A DNA stretch of 64,000 bases from Lolium rigidum (GCF_022539505.1 NC_061510.1:270577687-270641686); one strand, 5' to 3'; shown: positions 9,740 to 22,144, numbered from the stretch's first letter. Notes: generated from the letters alone by a model not told the origin. Translations and numbers: made by a program.

Positions 9740-10987
9740 CAGGAAAAGTCGTGGATGGCAATCCCTTCGTCATGATATCGGCAAACTGCTGAGACGTCGG
9801 TACGTGAAGAACTCAAACGCGACTGAGGGCAACTTGCTCACGAACAAAGTGGATGTCCAACTCGATATGCTTGGTGCGCCGATGATGAACGGGGTTGACG
9901 GAGAGGTAGACAGCCGACACGTTGTCGCAGAAGACCACCGTAGCCTTGTCAACGGGACAAGAGAGCTCGGACGAAGCTGACGAAGCCATGTGCACTCAGC
10001 CACAGCATTAGCCACGGCGCGGTACTCGGCCTCAGCACTAGAGCGAGACACGGTGGGCTGCCTCTTGGAGGACCAAGAGACGAGCGACGAGCCGAGGTAG
10101 ACGCACTAGCCGCTGGTGGAGCGGCGCGTATCCGGGCAACCCGCCCAGTCCGCGTCCGAGTAGGCGACGAGGTCGGGCCGACGTCGAGGGCGAAGCATGC
10201 AACGACAAGCCGTAGCCCATGGTACCACAGACGTAGCGGAGAATCGGCTTCACCGTGGCCCAATGAGCATCCCGAGGAGCATGCATGTGCAAGCACACCT
10301 GCTGCACGGCGTACTGGAGCTCCGGGCGCGTCAACGTCAAGTACTGGAGAGCACCGACGATGGAGCGGTAGAACGGCGCGTCCGACGCCAGCGACCCATC
10401 ACTGGCGAAGAGCTTGGCCTTCGTGTCAACAGGAGTAGGCGCAGGGTTGCAGTTAAGCATCCCTGCACGCTCGAGAAGCTCGTGGGCATACTTCCGCTGA
10501 TGAAGGAAGAACCCGTCCGCACGCCGGACAACCTCGATGCCGAGGAAGTAGTGGAGCGGGCCAAGATCCTTCAACGCGAACTCAGCGCGAAGACTGTCGG
10601 TGAGCTGTCGAAGAAGACGAGCGGTGGAGGCCGTCAGGATGATGTCGTCGACGTACAGCAGCAGGTATGCCATGTCGTTGCCGGTCCGGTAGACGAACAA
10701 CGACGCATCGGAGCGCGTGGAGCGGAAGCCAAGCTGATGCAGGAAGCCGGCGATGCGCTGGTACCGAGCGCGGGGTGCTTGCTTCGGTCCATACAGGGAC
10801 CGAGAGAGCAAGCACACGTCATCGGGGCGCTCGATGTCGACGAAGCCGATGGGCTGCCGACGAGTACACCTGCTCCTGCAAATGGCCATGAAGGAAGGCG
10901 TTGGAGACGTCCATCTGATGCACCGGCCACGCGCGAGAGGCGGCGAGGTGCAACACCGTGCGGATCGTGCCCGGTTTGACGACCAGG
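9740..10987 (-). pseudogene. Copia pol: reverse transcriptase and RNase H
   Basis: The longest frame (10038-11027) holds the RT palm motif YVDDIILTAS near 10660, then LKDLGPLHYFLGIEV, QRKYAHELLERAGM and YRSIVGALQYLTLTRPEL. RNase H follows in shifted frames with VSRSSAEAEYRAVANA near 10040-9990 and HHRRTKHIELDIHFVREQVA near 9890-9840. Frameshifts near 10050 and 9800 break the polyprotein. The RT N-terminus is cut at 10987, close to VVKPGT, by the TGATACGTCT-type LTR. The antisense plus-strand frame 10197-10979 is a GC shadow. Confidence 0.9.
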
Positions 10988-11211
10988 TGATACGTCTTCG
11001 ACGTATCGATAATTTCTTATGTTCCATGCCACATTATTGATGATATCTACATGTTTTATGCACACTTTATGTCATATTTGTGCATTTTCTGGAACTAACC
11101 TATTAACAAGATGCCGAAGAGCCAGTTGCTGTTTTCTGCTGTTTTTGGTTTCAGAAATCCTAGTAAGGAAATATTCTCGGAATTGGACGAAATCAACGCC
11201 CAGGGGCCTAT
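10988..11211 (+). repeat. 5' LTR, first part
   Basis: The first 224 bp of the LTR, ending at the insertion point of the giant solo LTR. The last five bases, CCTAT (11207-11211), recur at 19160-19164 as its target duplication. Confidence 0.9.
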
Positions 11212-13569
11212 TGTAATATCCCAGGTTTAGAGGCAACAAAATGAGAGAACACCGAAGTGTGCATTGCATTCGTGCATAGAAAATCCGGGGAATTTTCGCG
11301 CTTCAAATAAAACTTACCACAGTAACTGAAGTTTCACTTGACTTGCTGGAACTGAAGTAGATCATCAAATCAAGCGCTATAAACTTCACTGTGATCTTTG
11401 CTAAAACCTTGTTTTGGGTAGAGATGATTTGATCTATGGGCTAGATCAAATTGTAGTAGAATTCCAACAAACAACACCTTAAGTAAGGATCAACTACAAG
11501 ATCTTATAAAGGATCTCAACATGACATTCCTTACAACAACACATGAATAATTATTCAACTATAAATCAAAGAACACCATTAATGAAGAAACTATACTTTA
11601 CTTATCTTATCCATGTCTTCTATTAAATAAATGTTCCTACCATGAGTCACATGGTATAGCTTTTCAACTACAACACTTGAACCAAGTCAAGGATACTCAT
11701 AGTCATTCTTCATTAAACCTTGACCATTCCAACCTTGTTTCTCAACTCCTTCCTATTAAACCTCAGAGAAAGGAGAGGATCCTTTTATTATGATTATACC
11801 ATTTATTGAGCGAGAGACACATGTTAATATTCAAACCATGTTTAATTGAGGTAAACCATTAATACTAATCAATGCTATAAGGAGTACAAGTCAAGTATTA
11901 AACCTTACTTGACCTAGCTCACACTTGATGGTAAACACGAACCTATTCTTCTAGTAAATATAGAGAGGCAAGTATTGTGATCATTACAACTTGGTAATGA
12001 TCATACACCCTAGAGGAACCCTACCTTTTCAGAAGAGCTCAACCTAAAGAGGTATACTCAAGTATATGGACCAATACTTGATCTTGGAGAGAGAACCATG
12101 ATTCACTAATGAATTATTAGAAAGCCATACTTTGATCATTACAAATTGGGTGATGATCATAAATCCTTAGAATCCAAGTGAGTGTGAAGAGAGAAAGATT
12201 AAAGAAGAGAGAGTAGTGAGAATTAAGTGGATCATGTCTACTGCATGATCTTACTTTATAAGTTGAGATGATAAGATGAACCTATATATGTGAGGTATAG
12301 ATCTCATTCTTCTCATGAAATAATAAGTAACTCATTAGTAGTTAATCCAGACCAATACTCATGCCTTGTATAGAGTAGTAATGATATTGTAATTAAACCT
12401 TGCATATTCAAACACTTGAGACAAACCTAACATTGCCTTGATATAATAATTCTACCTAAGTGAGGAGGAAAACCCTAGTCCTTTCACATAGGTTAGCTAC
12501 ACATAAAATAACATGTCCTAACTTGTGTATCATGGATCACAGGTATAAACCAAGTTATAGATACTTAGTATTAAATACCATTTGGTGAGTAGGATGAAAC
12601 CAAGATCCTATTCTACTTTGCAATTCAAATACTTTGCCTAAGTGAACCAAATGAATGGTATTTATAAAGTAGCATCACCTTAATAAGTAAATTGACTAAT
12701 GATAAGCTTGGGAATTATATTGAGAAGTTCAAGCCAGAATTTCTTAAGCAAGAGTAGTGAATATAGAGTTGATCCAACCATTTTGTTAAACCATTAGAAA
12801 CAAATCTCCACATAAAATCATGAACCAATTGCATACATTCTTCCATTTGTTAAACCCTAGTCATACCTAAATTATATGTGAATAATCAATATGGTTAAGT
12901 ATTTGCAAAATAGAATATGTTCACCATGCACATGTTCTACATTCCAAATCATTTAAACAGATTTGATTTATAAAGATAAAAGCAATTGAATTAAACTCTA
13001 AAATTCATATCTATTTGCATTTTTAACTTGTGCCTCCAAACAACACAAATTTAATCAAATACTAAATGTTTATTTAAACACCAAAATTATACAGTAAGAA
13101 TTATTATCAAGTTATATTGATATTCAAAAGTTTAGAAACCTGCAATCAAAACAAAATTTGAGTTTGAATTCAAACAAAGAGACATAAAATAAAAAAGAAA
13201 CCAGAAATAAGAAAAAGAGAGAGATTTACCTGTCAGGCTGAGCCCAGGACCACAGCCCAGTACCACCTCCACGTACCAGCCCAGCCTAAGCCCACCATAC
13301 CGATTCGCTTTAAGAATCGTGCGAAGAGAGAAGCCACCTCCTTCTTCTTCCTGGCGGTCGACAGCACGATGGCGCGGCTCGGCCACGTCCTCGCTGCGGA
13401 TAGAGACGCCGCCGGACGCCATCCATCATGCCAGAGGCCAGCACAAGGATCTCCACGTCCAGAGTTATCCTAATTGCGCCAAGATCCGTGCCCAAATACA
13501 TCTCCGTCAAGGCCGCAGTATCCTGGCCGCCGGCGACGAATTACCGTCGATGCCGAGCTCTTCTGGAGC

Positions 13570-13576
13570 TATAAAA
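13570..13576 (+). promoter_or_regulatory. TATA box of the giant LTR
   Basis: TATAAAA in a GC-rich setting, followed within about 30-60 bp by a C/T-rich run (CTTTCTCAATCTCTCTCAG). This is the best promoter candidate in the LTR and marks the likely U3-R transition. Confidence 0.55.
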
Positions 13577-14511
13577 CCACGAGCAGACGCGCCAGAACCC
13601 TAGCTAGCTTGTGACCCCTTTCTCAATCTCTCTCAGACTCTCAATCTCCCGCTATCTTCCACAGTACCTCGCCGGAGTCGAGCATGAATTCGAAGTTGTA
13701 GGCCACCCCAGGGTCCAGGAGGTAGCTGAGCAGCACCGCCGTGTTCCAGAGAGTCTCCTGGCAGAAGGAATCGAAGGGGAAGCTTCTTATCAACGAAATC
13801 GACTCGATCCCTTCCGCTCGGGTTCGTCGGAATCCATGGACTTGCCGTCATCTCCGACCATCAACGCCTCCGTCGAGCACACCATCATCCTCAGGGTGAG
13901 TCGACGCATCTTTAGAGACCACTTGAGCATCCTAGATCCCTCTGTATCTCGGTTTCGAGATCTCGCCGGAGCACCTCGCCGCAGAAGCATGTCGCCGGCG
14001 ATGCTCCGCTGCTCCTTTTGGAAAAGCGTCATCACCATTAGGCTTAGGCGAGAGAGTGACGTGGCCGTGGGACAGGGAGAGCTTTTGACCCGGTCTTCGC
14101 CAGCGGGGCAGTCAACATGTAGCTTGGTCCCACCAGTCAGACACTGCGAGTATATCTGAATGGGTACGTTTAGTGTTTTAGGTTTAATTTAAAAACCAGT
14201 AAATTGCTGAAACTTTGCAAAATCATATAAAATTCATTTCGACTCAGAAAAATGCAAATAATATATCAAAATGCTCATAAAAATAAACTCTATTCAAATA
14301 AAATATAAAACAAAAATGTGTGTCAAAATAAAAATTCACTTATTTTTTAATCTTTATTAATTATGTCTTTCTAATTGTTTAAAATGCAATTTGAATTCAA
14401 TAATTAGTGAAGTTTCAAATTTAAATTTTAACTATTCGAGTAACTAAGTAAAATGTTAAGATTAATTTTCTTTACCATAATATCATTATTTAAATATTAG
14501 TGGTAATTCAT

Positions 14512-15774
14512 AAACCCTAATTTGCAAATTACCATTTACCATTTTCTTTAAATAAAATAAAGTAAGAAAATACTAAAAGTTAATGTTATTTTGGTAATTC
14601 AAAACTTGTATATTTAAACATATCTAATTCACAAGTTAATTAGTTAAATCTTAGTAACACTTATAAAACCCTAGTTTCTAATTAAACCCTAAACAGTGAT
14701 TAGTTTAATTCTTAAACCTCTAAAAATTAATAGCATGTTAAAATTATTAATAACTTTATTTCAAGTACTTAATAAAATTAATTCTACTCCCAAGTATTAC
14801 TTTAAGAATTGGATCATAATTTAGAAACCCTAGTTTTATTATAAGTTAGAATCTGGATCCCATTATTTTATGTGAACATGTCAAAATGTTAAACCCTAAA
14901 ACCCTAGTTGTTTATCACATGTGATCATGTGAGTTTCACCTTACATAGAGAACCATATTATGTGACCAATGAATGCATGCTTATGATCCATTAGCATAAA
15001 CCAAGTCACATGAGATTATCATTTCATGTTCCTATTCTTAATTAAAACTTATATGATTCACTAGTATCACCTAGGTATAAACCCTAATTGGTTAATTGAA
15101 TTAGTACCATTGATCACCACTCCTATATACCATACCATTAATATCAACCTCAACCATTAAACCCTAGTAGAACCATAATGATAAACCCTAGTATCAACTT
15201 TGTGTAGCAAATCACATCACATGCTCCTATCCAACTAAACCTTACTTAGGAAATGATAAACCACTTAGCTTAGAAACTATTAGAGCTTATTTGGTAAAGC
15301 AAATATGAAGTCATAGTAAACCCTAACTCATAGCAACACCTTGATAACCATCCTTTGATATGATGCTTTAGGAGAAACCATAGTAATAAACCTACTAATA
15401 CTTGCTACCTGTAGATCACTTCTACTTAAGCGACAACCATCCCTATTAGTAAACCCTAATAGCACTTAGCTCCTATTTAAAGTAGTTCATATTCTTATTT
15501 TAACCTGTTCTTCAAAAGTTATTCTTTTAAAGTACAAATGTCAATCAAACCTTAGAAGCCCTATCCTTCTTTGAAATACTCATTATTTATTTATTAACAT
15601 GTTCTTCAAAAGATATTATTTTAAAGTATAGCATAAGTAATCATCAATCATGACCTGTAGAACTTAAAATTGACAACTGTTCTTTACATATTATTCCATC
15701 ACTATTCTGTATGTGTATGATTGTTATGATGTCTTATATCACTTGGTTATGATGCTAATATAACCAAACCCTAA
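14512..15774 (+). repeat. Cluster of telo-box motifs (AAACCCTA)
   Basis: Twelve AAACCCTA motifs, all in the same orientation, start near 14512, 14665, 14684, 14825, 14891, 14898, 15079, 15159, 15183, 15318, 15451 and 15766. They are scattered, not tandem, so this is not telomeric DNA. In plants the motif is a binding site for telomere-repeat-binding factors at promoters; a role here is inference. Confidence 0.6.
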
Positions 15775-16146
15775 TAAGAACCTTGTTTGAGAACCATTCT
15801 AAAAGTGCAACCAACCCTAAAGAAATCTTTACAACTCATACATCTTAATCATCGAGGTTAAGTTACGCTCGGGACGATTGCATCTCATACTATGCATTAT
15901 AACATCTTTGCCAGTTCTTTGAACATTGTCCTTACCGGACGATGATGGTATTTCAGCATTTGGACTTATCACGTATCGAAGCTTTTGCCTGCATAATCTT
16001 GCAGTCAAGAAAGGCAAGTTCATTGCTTGCTCATGTCATTTGATTATTTGTATCAAACTATATGCAAAGTACTATACTTATCACTCATGCATTGAAAAGC
16101 AAAGTATTATTTTACAATTATGAATATGACTATGTGGTGGGCAATG

Positions 16147-17932
16147 TGTAGGATAACGTTGCATAGAAAACAAAAATTTTCCTACGGCGAACACGCAATC
16201 CAAGCCAAGATGCAATCTAGAAGACGGTAGCAACGAGGGGGTATCGAGTCTCACCCTTGAAGAGATTACAAAGCCTACAAGATGAGGCTCTTGTTGCTGC
16301 GGTAGACGATCACTTGCCGCTTGCAAAAGCGCGTAGAAGATCTTGATCACGATCGGTTCCGGCGCCACGAACGGGCAGCCCCTCCGTACTCGGTCACACG
16401 TTCGGTTGTTGATGAAGACGACGTCCACCTCCCCGTTCCGGCGGGCAGCGGAAGTAGTAGCTCCTCTTGAATCCGACAGCACGACGGCGTGGTGTCGGTG
16501 GCGGTGAAGAAGTCCGGCGGAGCTTCGCTAAGCTACGCGGGAGATATGGAGGAGAGGGGGGCGGCTAGGGTTTGGGAGGGGGTGGCCGGCCACTCAAGGG
16601 GGGCGGCCAGCTTGTGGTCTTGGGGTGGCCGGCCCCCTCCCTTGGCCCCTCATTATATAGGTGGATCCCCAAGTGTTGGTGTCCAAGTCTTCGAATAAGA
16701 CCCGAACAAAAAACCTTCCATAAGAGGGGAAACCTAGCCCAACTAGGACTCCCACCAAAAGGTGGGATTTCCACCTCCCATGTGGGGGTGGCCGGCCCCT
16801 AAGGGGAGTCCACTTGGGACTCCTCCCCACCTAGGGCTGGCCGGCCATGGAGGTGGAGTCCCATGTGGACTCCACCTTCCTTGGTGGTTTCTTCCGGACT
16901 TTTCTAGAACCTTCTAGAACCTTCCATAGAACCTTCCGCGACATTTTAATTCACATAAAATGACATCCTATATATGAATCTTATTCTCCGGACCATTCCG
17001 GAACTCCTCGTGATGTCCGGGATCTCATCCGGGACTCCGAACAAATATTCGAACTCCATTCCATATTCAAGTACTACCATTTCAACATCCAACTTTAAGT
17101 GTGTCACCCTACGGTTCGTGAACTATGCGGACATGGTTGAGTACTCACTCCGACCAATAACCAATAGCGGGATCTGGAGATCCATAATGGCTCCCACACA
17201 TTCAACGATGACTTTAGTGATCGAATGAACCATTCACATACATTACCAATTCCCTTTGTCTCGCGATATTTTACTTGTCCGAGGTTTGATCTTCGGTATC
17301 ACTCTATACCTTGTTCAACCTCGTCTCCCGACAAGTACTCTTTACTCGTACCGTGGTATGTGGTCTCTTATGAACTCATTCATATGCTTGCAAGACATTA
17401 GACGACATTCCACCGAGAGGGCCCGGAGTATATCTATCCGTCATCGGGATGGACAAATCCCACTTGTTGATCCATATGCCTCAACTCATACTTTCCGGAT
17501 ACTTAATCCCACCTTTATAGCCACCCATTTACGCAGTGGTGTTTGGTGTAATCAAAGTACCTTTCCGGTATAAGTGATTTACATGATCTCATGGTCATAA
17601 GGACTAGGTAACTATGTATCGAAAGCTTATAGCAAATAACTTAATGACGAGATCTTATGCTACGCTTAATTGGGTGTGTCCATTATATCATTCATACAAT
17701 GACATAACCTTGTTATTAATAACATCCAATGTTCATGATTATGAAACTAATCATCCATTAATCAACAAGCTAGTTTAAGAGGCATACTAGGGACTTCTTG
17801 TTTGTCTACATATCACACATGTACTAATGTTTCGGTTAATACAATTATAGCATGATATATAAACATTTATCATAAACATAAAGATATAAATAATAACCAC
17901 TTTATTATTGCCTCTAGGGCATATCTCCTTCA
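16147..17932 (-). mobile_element. Solo LTR of a BARE/Angela-type copia element, 1786 bp
   Basis: On the minus strand it starts TGAAGGAGATATGCCCTAGA and ends GCAACGTTATCCTACA, the terminal sequences familiar from the BARE-1/WIS/Angela LTR group of Triticeae. Exact CAATG duplications flank it (16142-16146 and 17933-17937). A TATATA box is present on the minus strand near 16655. There is no internal region, so it arose by LTR-LTR recombination. It sits inside the giant solo LTR and is therefore the youngest insertion of this nest. Confidence 0.93.
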
Positions 17933-19164
17933 CAATGGAACCATGGTATGTGTTGATACGGTGGAGGTTCCATTGCATGGGTTATATCACCCTAGGATTA
18001 ATTACCAATGCCGTCCAGTGATTCTAGCGCCGTACAAACCGCGTTGACCATGAGATCTATAATGGCTGCAGGGAAGCCAGCCGTATCTTTTCCCTTCGCA
18101 CGCCAACGGATTGGTAGAGCCGGCGGGGTGTTGGAGGCACTTGCCGTAGGTTGGGATAGCCTTTTAAATCCCCATCCATTAGTGATGATGGCTCTACGAT
18201 CTATGAAGGATTGTCCGGAGTACACCGTGAGTAAAGCCGTATTATCGGGGGAAGTCTACTGGGGGTGTACGGTTGGACAAAAGGGTGGGTTTGCAGTCGC
18301 GGAGAAGGCGGTGTGGGCTTGGATCTTACACCTGGCCTCACACCAAAGGAAGTGTGGATGGAATCTCGAGCCCGGTTGGCAACAAGGATAAGGTCTCTTA
18401 TGGGAAAAGTAACGCACCTCTGCAGAGGATACTAAATTGTGACTGTCACTCCCTGTTCCGGGAAGGGAACTGCGAACGCGACAGGAAAGGAACTCCACGA
18501 AGTTCTAGTCAACCTGTGAAGACTGACGGGCATAGTTTTCAGAATAAAATAAACCTTTTGAAGAAATGTTTATGAAAACTTGCATTGGCCTATGACTTTC
18601 TGGTCTATGGCTGTAGCTAGTGCATGATACACCTATTTCCTAATATGAACTTGCTGAGTACGCTCGTACTCATTCTATCTCGTTTGAACCCCCTTCTTAG
18701 ATCAAGGCACCAAAGGAGAAACTTCCGTGGAACTCGAAGACAAAGGAGTCAACTGCAACAAGATGAAGAATCCAATCAAATGAGTCAATGGAGTCAACTT
18801 CTGGATCAGCTACAATGGAAACCTAGACTAGTAATAGAAGGGAACCTTTCCCTAATCCTAGCACCTAAGTAGCTAGAATTCTATAGCAAGCCTAGTAGCT
18901 CTTAAACTGGAGTTAGCAATAAGATAGACTACGGGTCGTTCTTCTGGAGATTTATTTGAAGTTTTACCTCACTGTAAAGTAGGAGGCTATATTAATCTTA
19001 TGTAAACAGTTCGTGTGTACTTCTATAGACATACCTTGGACTCGCATATGTTTCTGTTGTACCACTCTGAGAGATGTAATATGAGTGGAACGGTGTTTCA
19101 CTTGTGTTATGTCAACGACTTGTGTACTACACCATGCAGTGGTACGCTGGGTCATCACACCTAT

Positions 19165-20551
19165 TTTGCCACGAAGCTTCCAGAAGACCGAAGAGTCAAC
19201 GAAGTGGGGCCACGAGGTGGCCAGGGGGTAGGGCGTCGCGGCCCCACCCTTGGCCGCGCTGACCTGTCTCCTGGGCCCCTCGTGACGCCCCTGACCTACC
19301 CTTCCACCTACAAATAGCCTTCATCGCGAAACCCCCAGTACCGAGAGCCACGATACGGAAAACCTTCCAAAGACGCCGCCGCTGCCAATCCCATCTCGGG
19401 GGATTCAGGAGATCGCCTCCGGCACCTCGCCGGAGAGGGGAATCATCTCCCGGAGGACTCTACACCGCCATGGTCGCCTCCGGAGTGATGTGTGAGTAGT
19501 TCACCCCTGGACTATGGGTCCATAGCGGTAGCTAGATGGTTGTCTTCTCCTCATTATGCTTCATTGTCGGATCTTGTGAGCTGCCTAACATGATCAAGAT
19601 CATCTATCTGTAATGCTATATGTTGTGTTTGTTGGGATCCGATGGATAGAGAATACTATGTTATGTTGATTATCAATTTATGTCTATGTGTTGTTTATGA
19701 TCTTGCATGCTCTCCGTTATTAGTAGAGGCTCGGCCAAGTTTTTGCTAGTAACTCCAAGAGGGAGTATTTATGCTCGATAGGGGGTTCATGTCTCGTGAA
19801 GCCGGGGAGTGACGAAACCTCTAAGGTTATGGATGTCTTGTTGCCACTAGGGATAAAACATTGATGCTATGTCCGAGGATGTAGTTATTGATTACATTAC
19901 GCGCAATACTTAATGCAATTGTCCGTTGTTAGCAACTTAATGCCGGAGGGGTTCGGATGATAACCTGAAGGTGGACTTTTTAGGCATAGATGCATGCTTT
20001 GGATAGCGGTCTATGTACTTTGTCGTAATGCCCAATTAAATCTCACAATACTCATCATAATATGTATGTGCATGGTCATGCCCTCTCTATTTGTCAATTG
20101 CCCAACCGTAATTTGTTCACCCAACATGCTATTTATCTTATGGGAGAGACACCTCTAGTGAGCTGTGGACCCCGGTCCAATTCTCTATACTCGAAATACA
20201 ATCTACTCGCAATACTTGTTCTACTCGTTTTCTGCAAACAATCATCTTCCACACTATACATCTAATCCTTTGTTACAGCAAGCCGGTGAGATTGACAACC
20301 TCGCTCGTTTCGTTGGGACAAAGTACTTGGTTTGTGTTGTGCAGGTTCCACGTTGGCGCCGGAATCCCTGGTGTTGCGCCGCACTACATCTTGCCGCCAT
20401 CAACCTTCAACGTGCTTCTTGACTCCTACTGGTTCGATAAACCTTGGTTCTTACTGAGGGAAACTTGCCGCTGTGCGCATCACACCTTCCTCTTGGGGTT
20501 CCCAACGGACGCGTGTTGAACGAAAAGACAATACGTCAATCACGCGCATCA
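19165..20551 (+). repeat. 5' LTR, second part
   Basis: Continuation of the LTR begun at 10988, starting after the second CCTAT and ending ACGCGCATCA. It aligns throughout with the LTRs at 27441-28723, 30162-31759 and 36783-38378 (for example GGAATCATCTCC, GGATCCGATGGATAGAGAAT, GGTTCGGATGATAACCTGAA). Confidence 0.9.
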
Positions 20552-20561
20552 AGCAAAATTT

Positions 20562-20580
20562 ACGGCGCCGTTGTCGGGAG
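20562..20580 (+). other. Degenerate primer-binding site, tRNA-Asp type
   Basis: Ten bases after the LTR end, GGCGCCGTTG followed by TCGGGA corresponds to the intact site TGGCGCCGTTGCCGGGGA at 31771-31788, with changes at the first bases and within the second half. A mutated site suggests this copy can no longer prime. Confidence 0.65.
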
Positions 20581-20785
20581 ATCAAGACACGCTGCAAGGG
20601 GAGTCTCCACATCCCAATCTCTTTACTTTGTTTTTGTCTTGCTTTATTTTATTTACTACTTTGTTTGCTGCACTAAATCAAAATACAAAAAAATTAGTTG
20701 CTAGTTTTACTTTATTTACTATCCTGTTTGCTATATCAAAAACACAAAAAAATTAGTTACTTGCATTTACTTTACTTATTTCATA

Positions 20786-21430
20786 ATGTTTCCTCCTGAG
20801 TTTGTTCTTAAAGATGTACCGGTAGGCCGAGGGTCTATCCTTGGGAAAGATAATATAGAAGATTTTTTCACTCATATTAGTACGGTTGAAGATTTTGAAG
20901 ATAGACACTTGGTAGAACTTGCTCCTACTTATGAAATTGCTGTTGCTTCTTTAGTACACACGTTAGAAGCTAGATTTGTTAATCTTAATCCTGTAATTCA
21001 ACATATGTTTCTTACACTCAGTGATATGGAAGAAGGAGAAAAGAAAGATTTTGTATTAGAAACCCTTCTTAAAGAATTTGGGGGAATAGCAAGAGAAGCT
21101 AGAAAAGTCTTCACTAAATATAATATGCTAGGCTCTTATACCAACTTTGCCAGTACCCTTGAGAAGATGGAAAAAGATAGACAAAAGTACACTAATGAAG
21201 TTAATTATGAGGGGGATATTAAAACATCAATACCTTGCAAGCTCTTGGGAATGTGCGAGGTACTAGAAAAGAATTTTGACTGGATTGTTCCTGAAGATTT
21301 GTTTGATGAGAGTAGCAAACCTAAGGCTAATGAAAAGGGAGCCTCTGAAACTCACATAGAAAAGATAAAATGCATAGTTGAGAAAACTCCACGCCCCGCT
21401 GTAGATGCACCATCCTTCGATAATACTTGA
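20786..21430 (+). CDS. Intact 214-codon ORF of the non-autonomous LTR element, family unrecognised
   Basis: A complete ORF from ATG to TGA, placed about 230 bp after the LTR, where gag normally starts. The protein is acidic and helical. Recognisable landmarks are an N-terminal FVLKDVPVGRG, then DNIEDFFTHISTVEDFEDRH, LAPTYEIAVASLVHTLEA, SDMEEGEKKDFVLETLLKEF and a C-terminal LEKNFDWIVPEDLFDESS. It has no CCHC zinc knuckle, no protease and no membrane segment. Related, broken copies lie at 32024-34154 (plus) and about 26700-27340 (minus). Differences between copies are mostly conservative (Val/Ile, Lys/Arg, Asp/Glu), which hints at selection on the protein. It may be a reduced Gag or a particle-binding factor acting with an autonomous partner; this is inference. 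Confidence 0.75.
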   Translation: MFPPEFVLKDVPVGRGSILGKDNIEDFFTHISTVEDFEDRHLVELAPTYEIAVASLVHTLEARFVNLNPVIQHMFLTLSDMEEGEKKDFVLETLLKEFGGIAREARKVFTKYNMLGSYTNFASTLEKMEKDRQKYTNEVNYEGDIKTSIPCKLLGMCEVLEKNFDWIVPEDLFDESSKPKANEKGASETHIEKIKCIVEKTPRPAVDAPSFDNT

Positions 21431-22123
21431 TACACACTTTCGCGCCTAGCCGAAAGGCGTTAAAAAGCGCTTATGGGAGACAACCCATGTTTTTACTACA
21501 GTACTTTGTTTTTATTTTGTGTCTTGGAAGTTTTTACTACTGTAGCAACCTCTCCTTATCTTAGTTTAGTGTTTTGTTGTGCCAAGTAAATTCGTTGATA
21601 GTAAGGTTCATACTAGATTTGGATTACTGCGCAGAAACAGATTTCTTTGCTGTCATGAATCTGGGCAAAATTCTCTGTAGGTAACTCAGAAAATTATGCA
21701 AATTTACGTGAGTGATCCTTAGATATGTACGCAATTTTCATTCAATTTTAGTATTTTCATTTGAGCAAGTCTGGTGCCTCAATAAAATTCGTCATTACGA
21801 ACTATTCTGTTTTGACAGATTCTGCCTTTTATTTCGCATTGCCTGTTTTGATATGTTCGATGGATTTTTCGATTCCATTGACTTTCAGTAGCTTTGTGAA
21901 ATGTCCAGAAGTGTTAAGAATGATTATGTCACCTCTGAACATGTATATTTTGATTGTGCACTAACCCTCTAATGAGTTGTTTTGAGTTTGGTGTGGAGGA
22001 AGTTTTCAAGGATCAAGAGAGGGAGATGATACAACATGATCAAGGAGAGTGAAAGCTCTAAGCTTGGGGATGCCCCGGTGGTTCACCCCTGAATATATCA
22101 AGAAGACTCAAGCGTCTAAGCTT

Positions 22124-22144
22124 GGGGATGCCCAAGGCATCCCC
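22124..22144 (+). other. Conserved hairpin near an internal polypurine-like motif
   Basis: Perfect 9-bp stem GGGGATGCC, loop CAA, GGCATCCCC. The left arm is part of TAAGCTTGGGGATGC, the same motif found right before a 3' LTR at 36768-36780. An identical hairpin occurs in two other elements (25978-25998, minus orientation; 34856-34876). A second TAAGCTTGGGGATGC-like copy lies ~60 bp upstream, at 22059-22073. Confidence 0.75.

Larger units (their letters stand above)
9551..10987 (-). mobile_element. Copia element, 3' half, inserted in the NLR gene
   Basis: Minus-strand copia with its 3' LTR (9551-9686) abutting NLR codons, and pol from about 9740 up to 10987, where another LTR element cuts it. 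This insertion removed or displaced the NLR coiled-coil region. The 5' part (gag, protease, integrase, 5' LTR) is not found on the far side of the interrupting element anywhere in the window. Confidence 0.88.
11212..19159 (+). mobile_element. Giant solo LTR (about 6.16 kb without its nested insert)
   Basis: It starts TGTAATATCCCAGGTTTAGA and ends TGGGTCATCACA, flanked by exact CCTAT duplications. After removing the nested solo LTR and one copy of its duplication, 6157 bp remain. No second copy of the terminal sequence and no gag, pol or primer-site motif is present, so it is best read as one very long LTR left by recombination between two LTRs. A TATA box (TATAAAA, 13570-13576) lies about 2.4 kb inside, followed by a pyrimidine-rich stretch that looks like the transcription-start region, consistent with a U3/R boundary. 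The GC-rich frames at 13132-14159 are LTR leader sequence, not genes. The AT-rich U5 part carries many AAACCCTA motifs. Confidence 0.82.

Noticed and set aside
1..10987. The copia pieces at 1-565 and 9740-10987 as one element split by the NLR
   Set aside because: On the minus strand integrase must lie at higher coordinates than RT; here it lies at lower coordinates, so they are separate copies or rearranged.
10197..11040. Plus-strand ORFs of up to 260 codons
   Set aside because: They are GC-rich shadows antisense to the copia RT, whose YVDD and flanking motifs are on the minus strand.
13132..14159. GC-rich ORFs on both strands as a gene
   Set aside because: They lie around the TATA box and leader of the giant LTR and show no domain.
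14512..15774. Interstitial telomere tract
   Set aside because: The AAACCCTA motifs are scattered single copies with unrelated sequence between them, not a TTTAGGG tandem.
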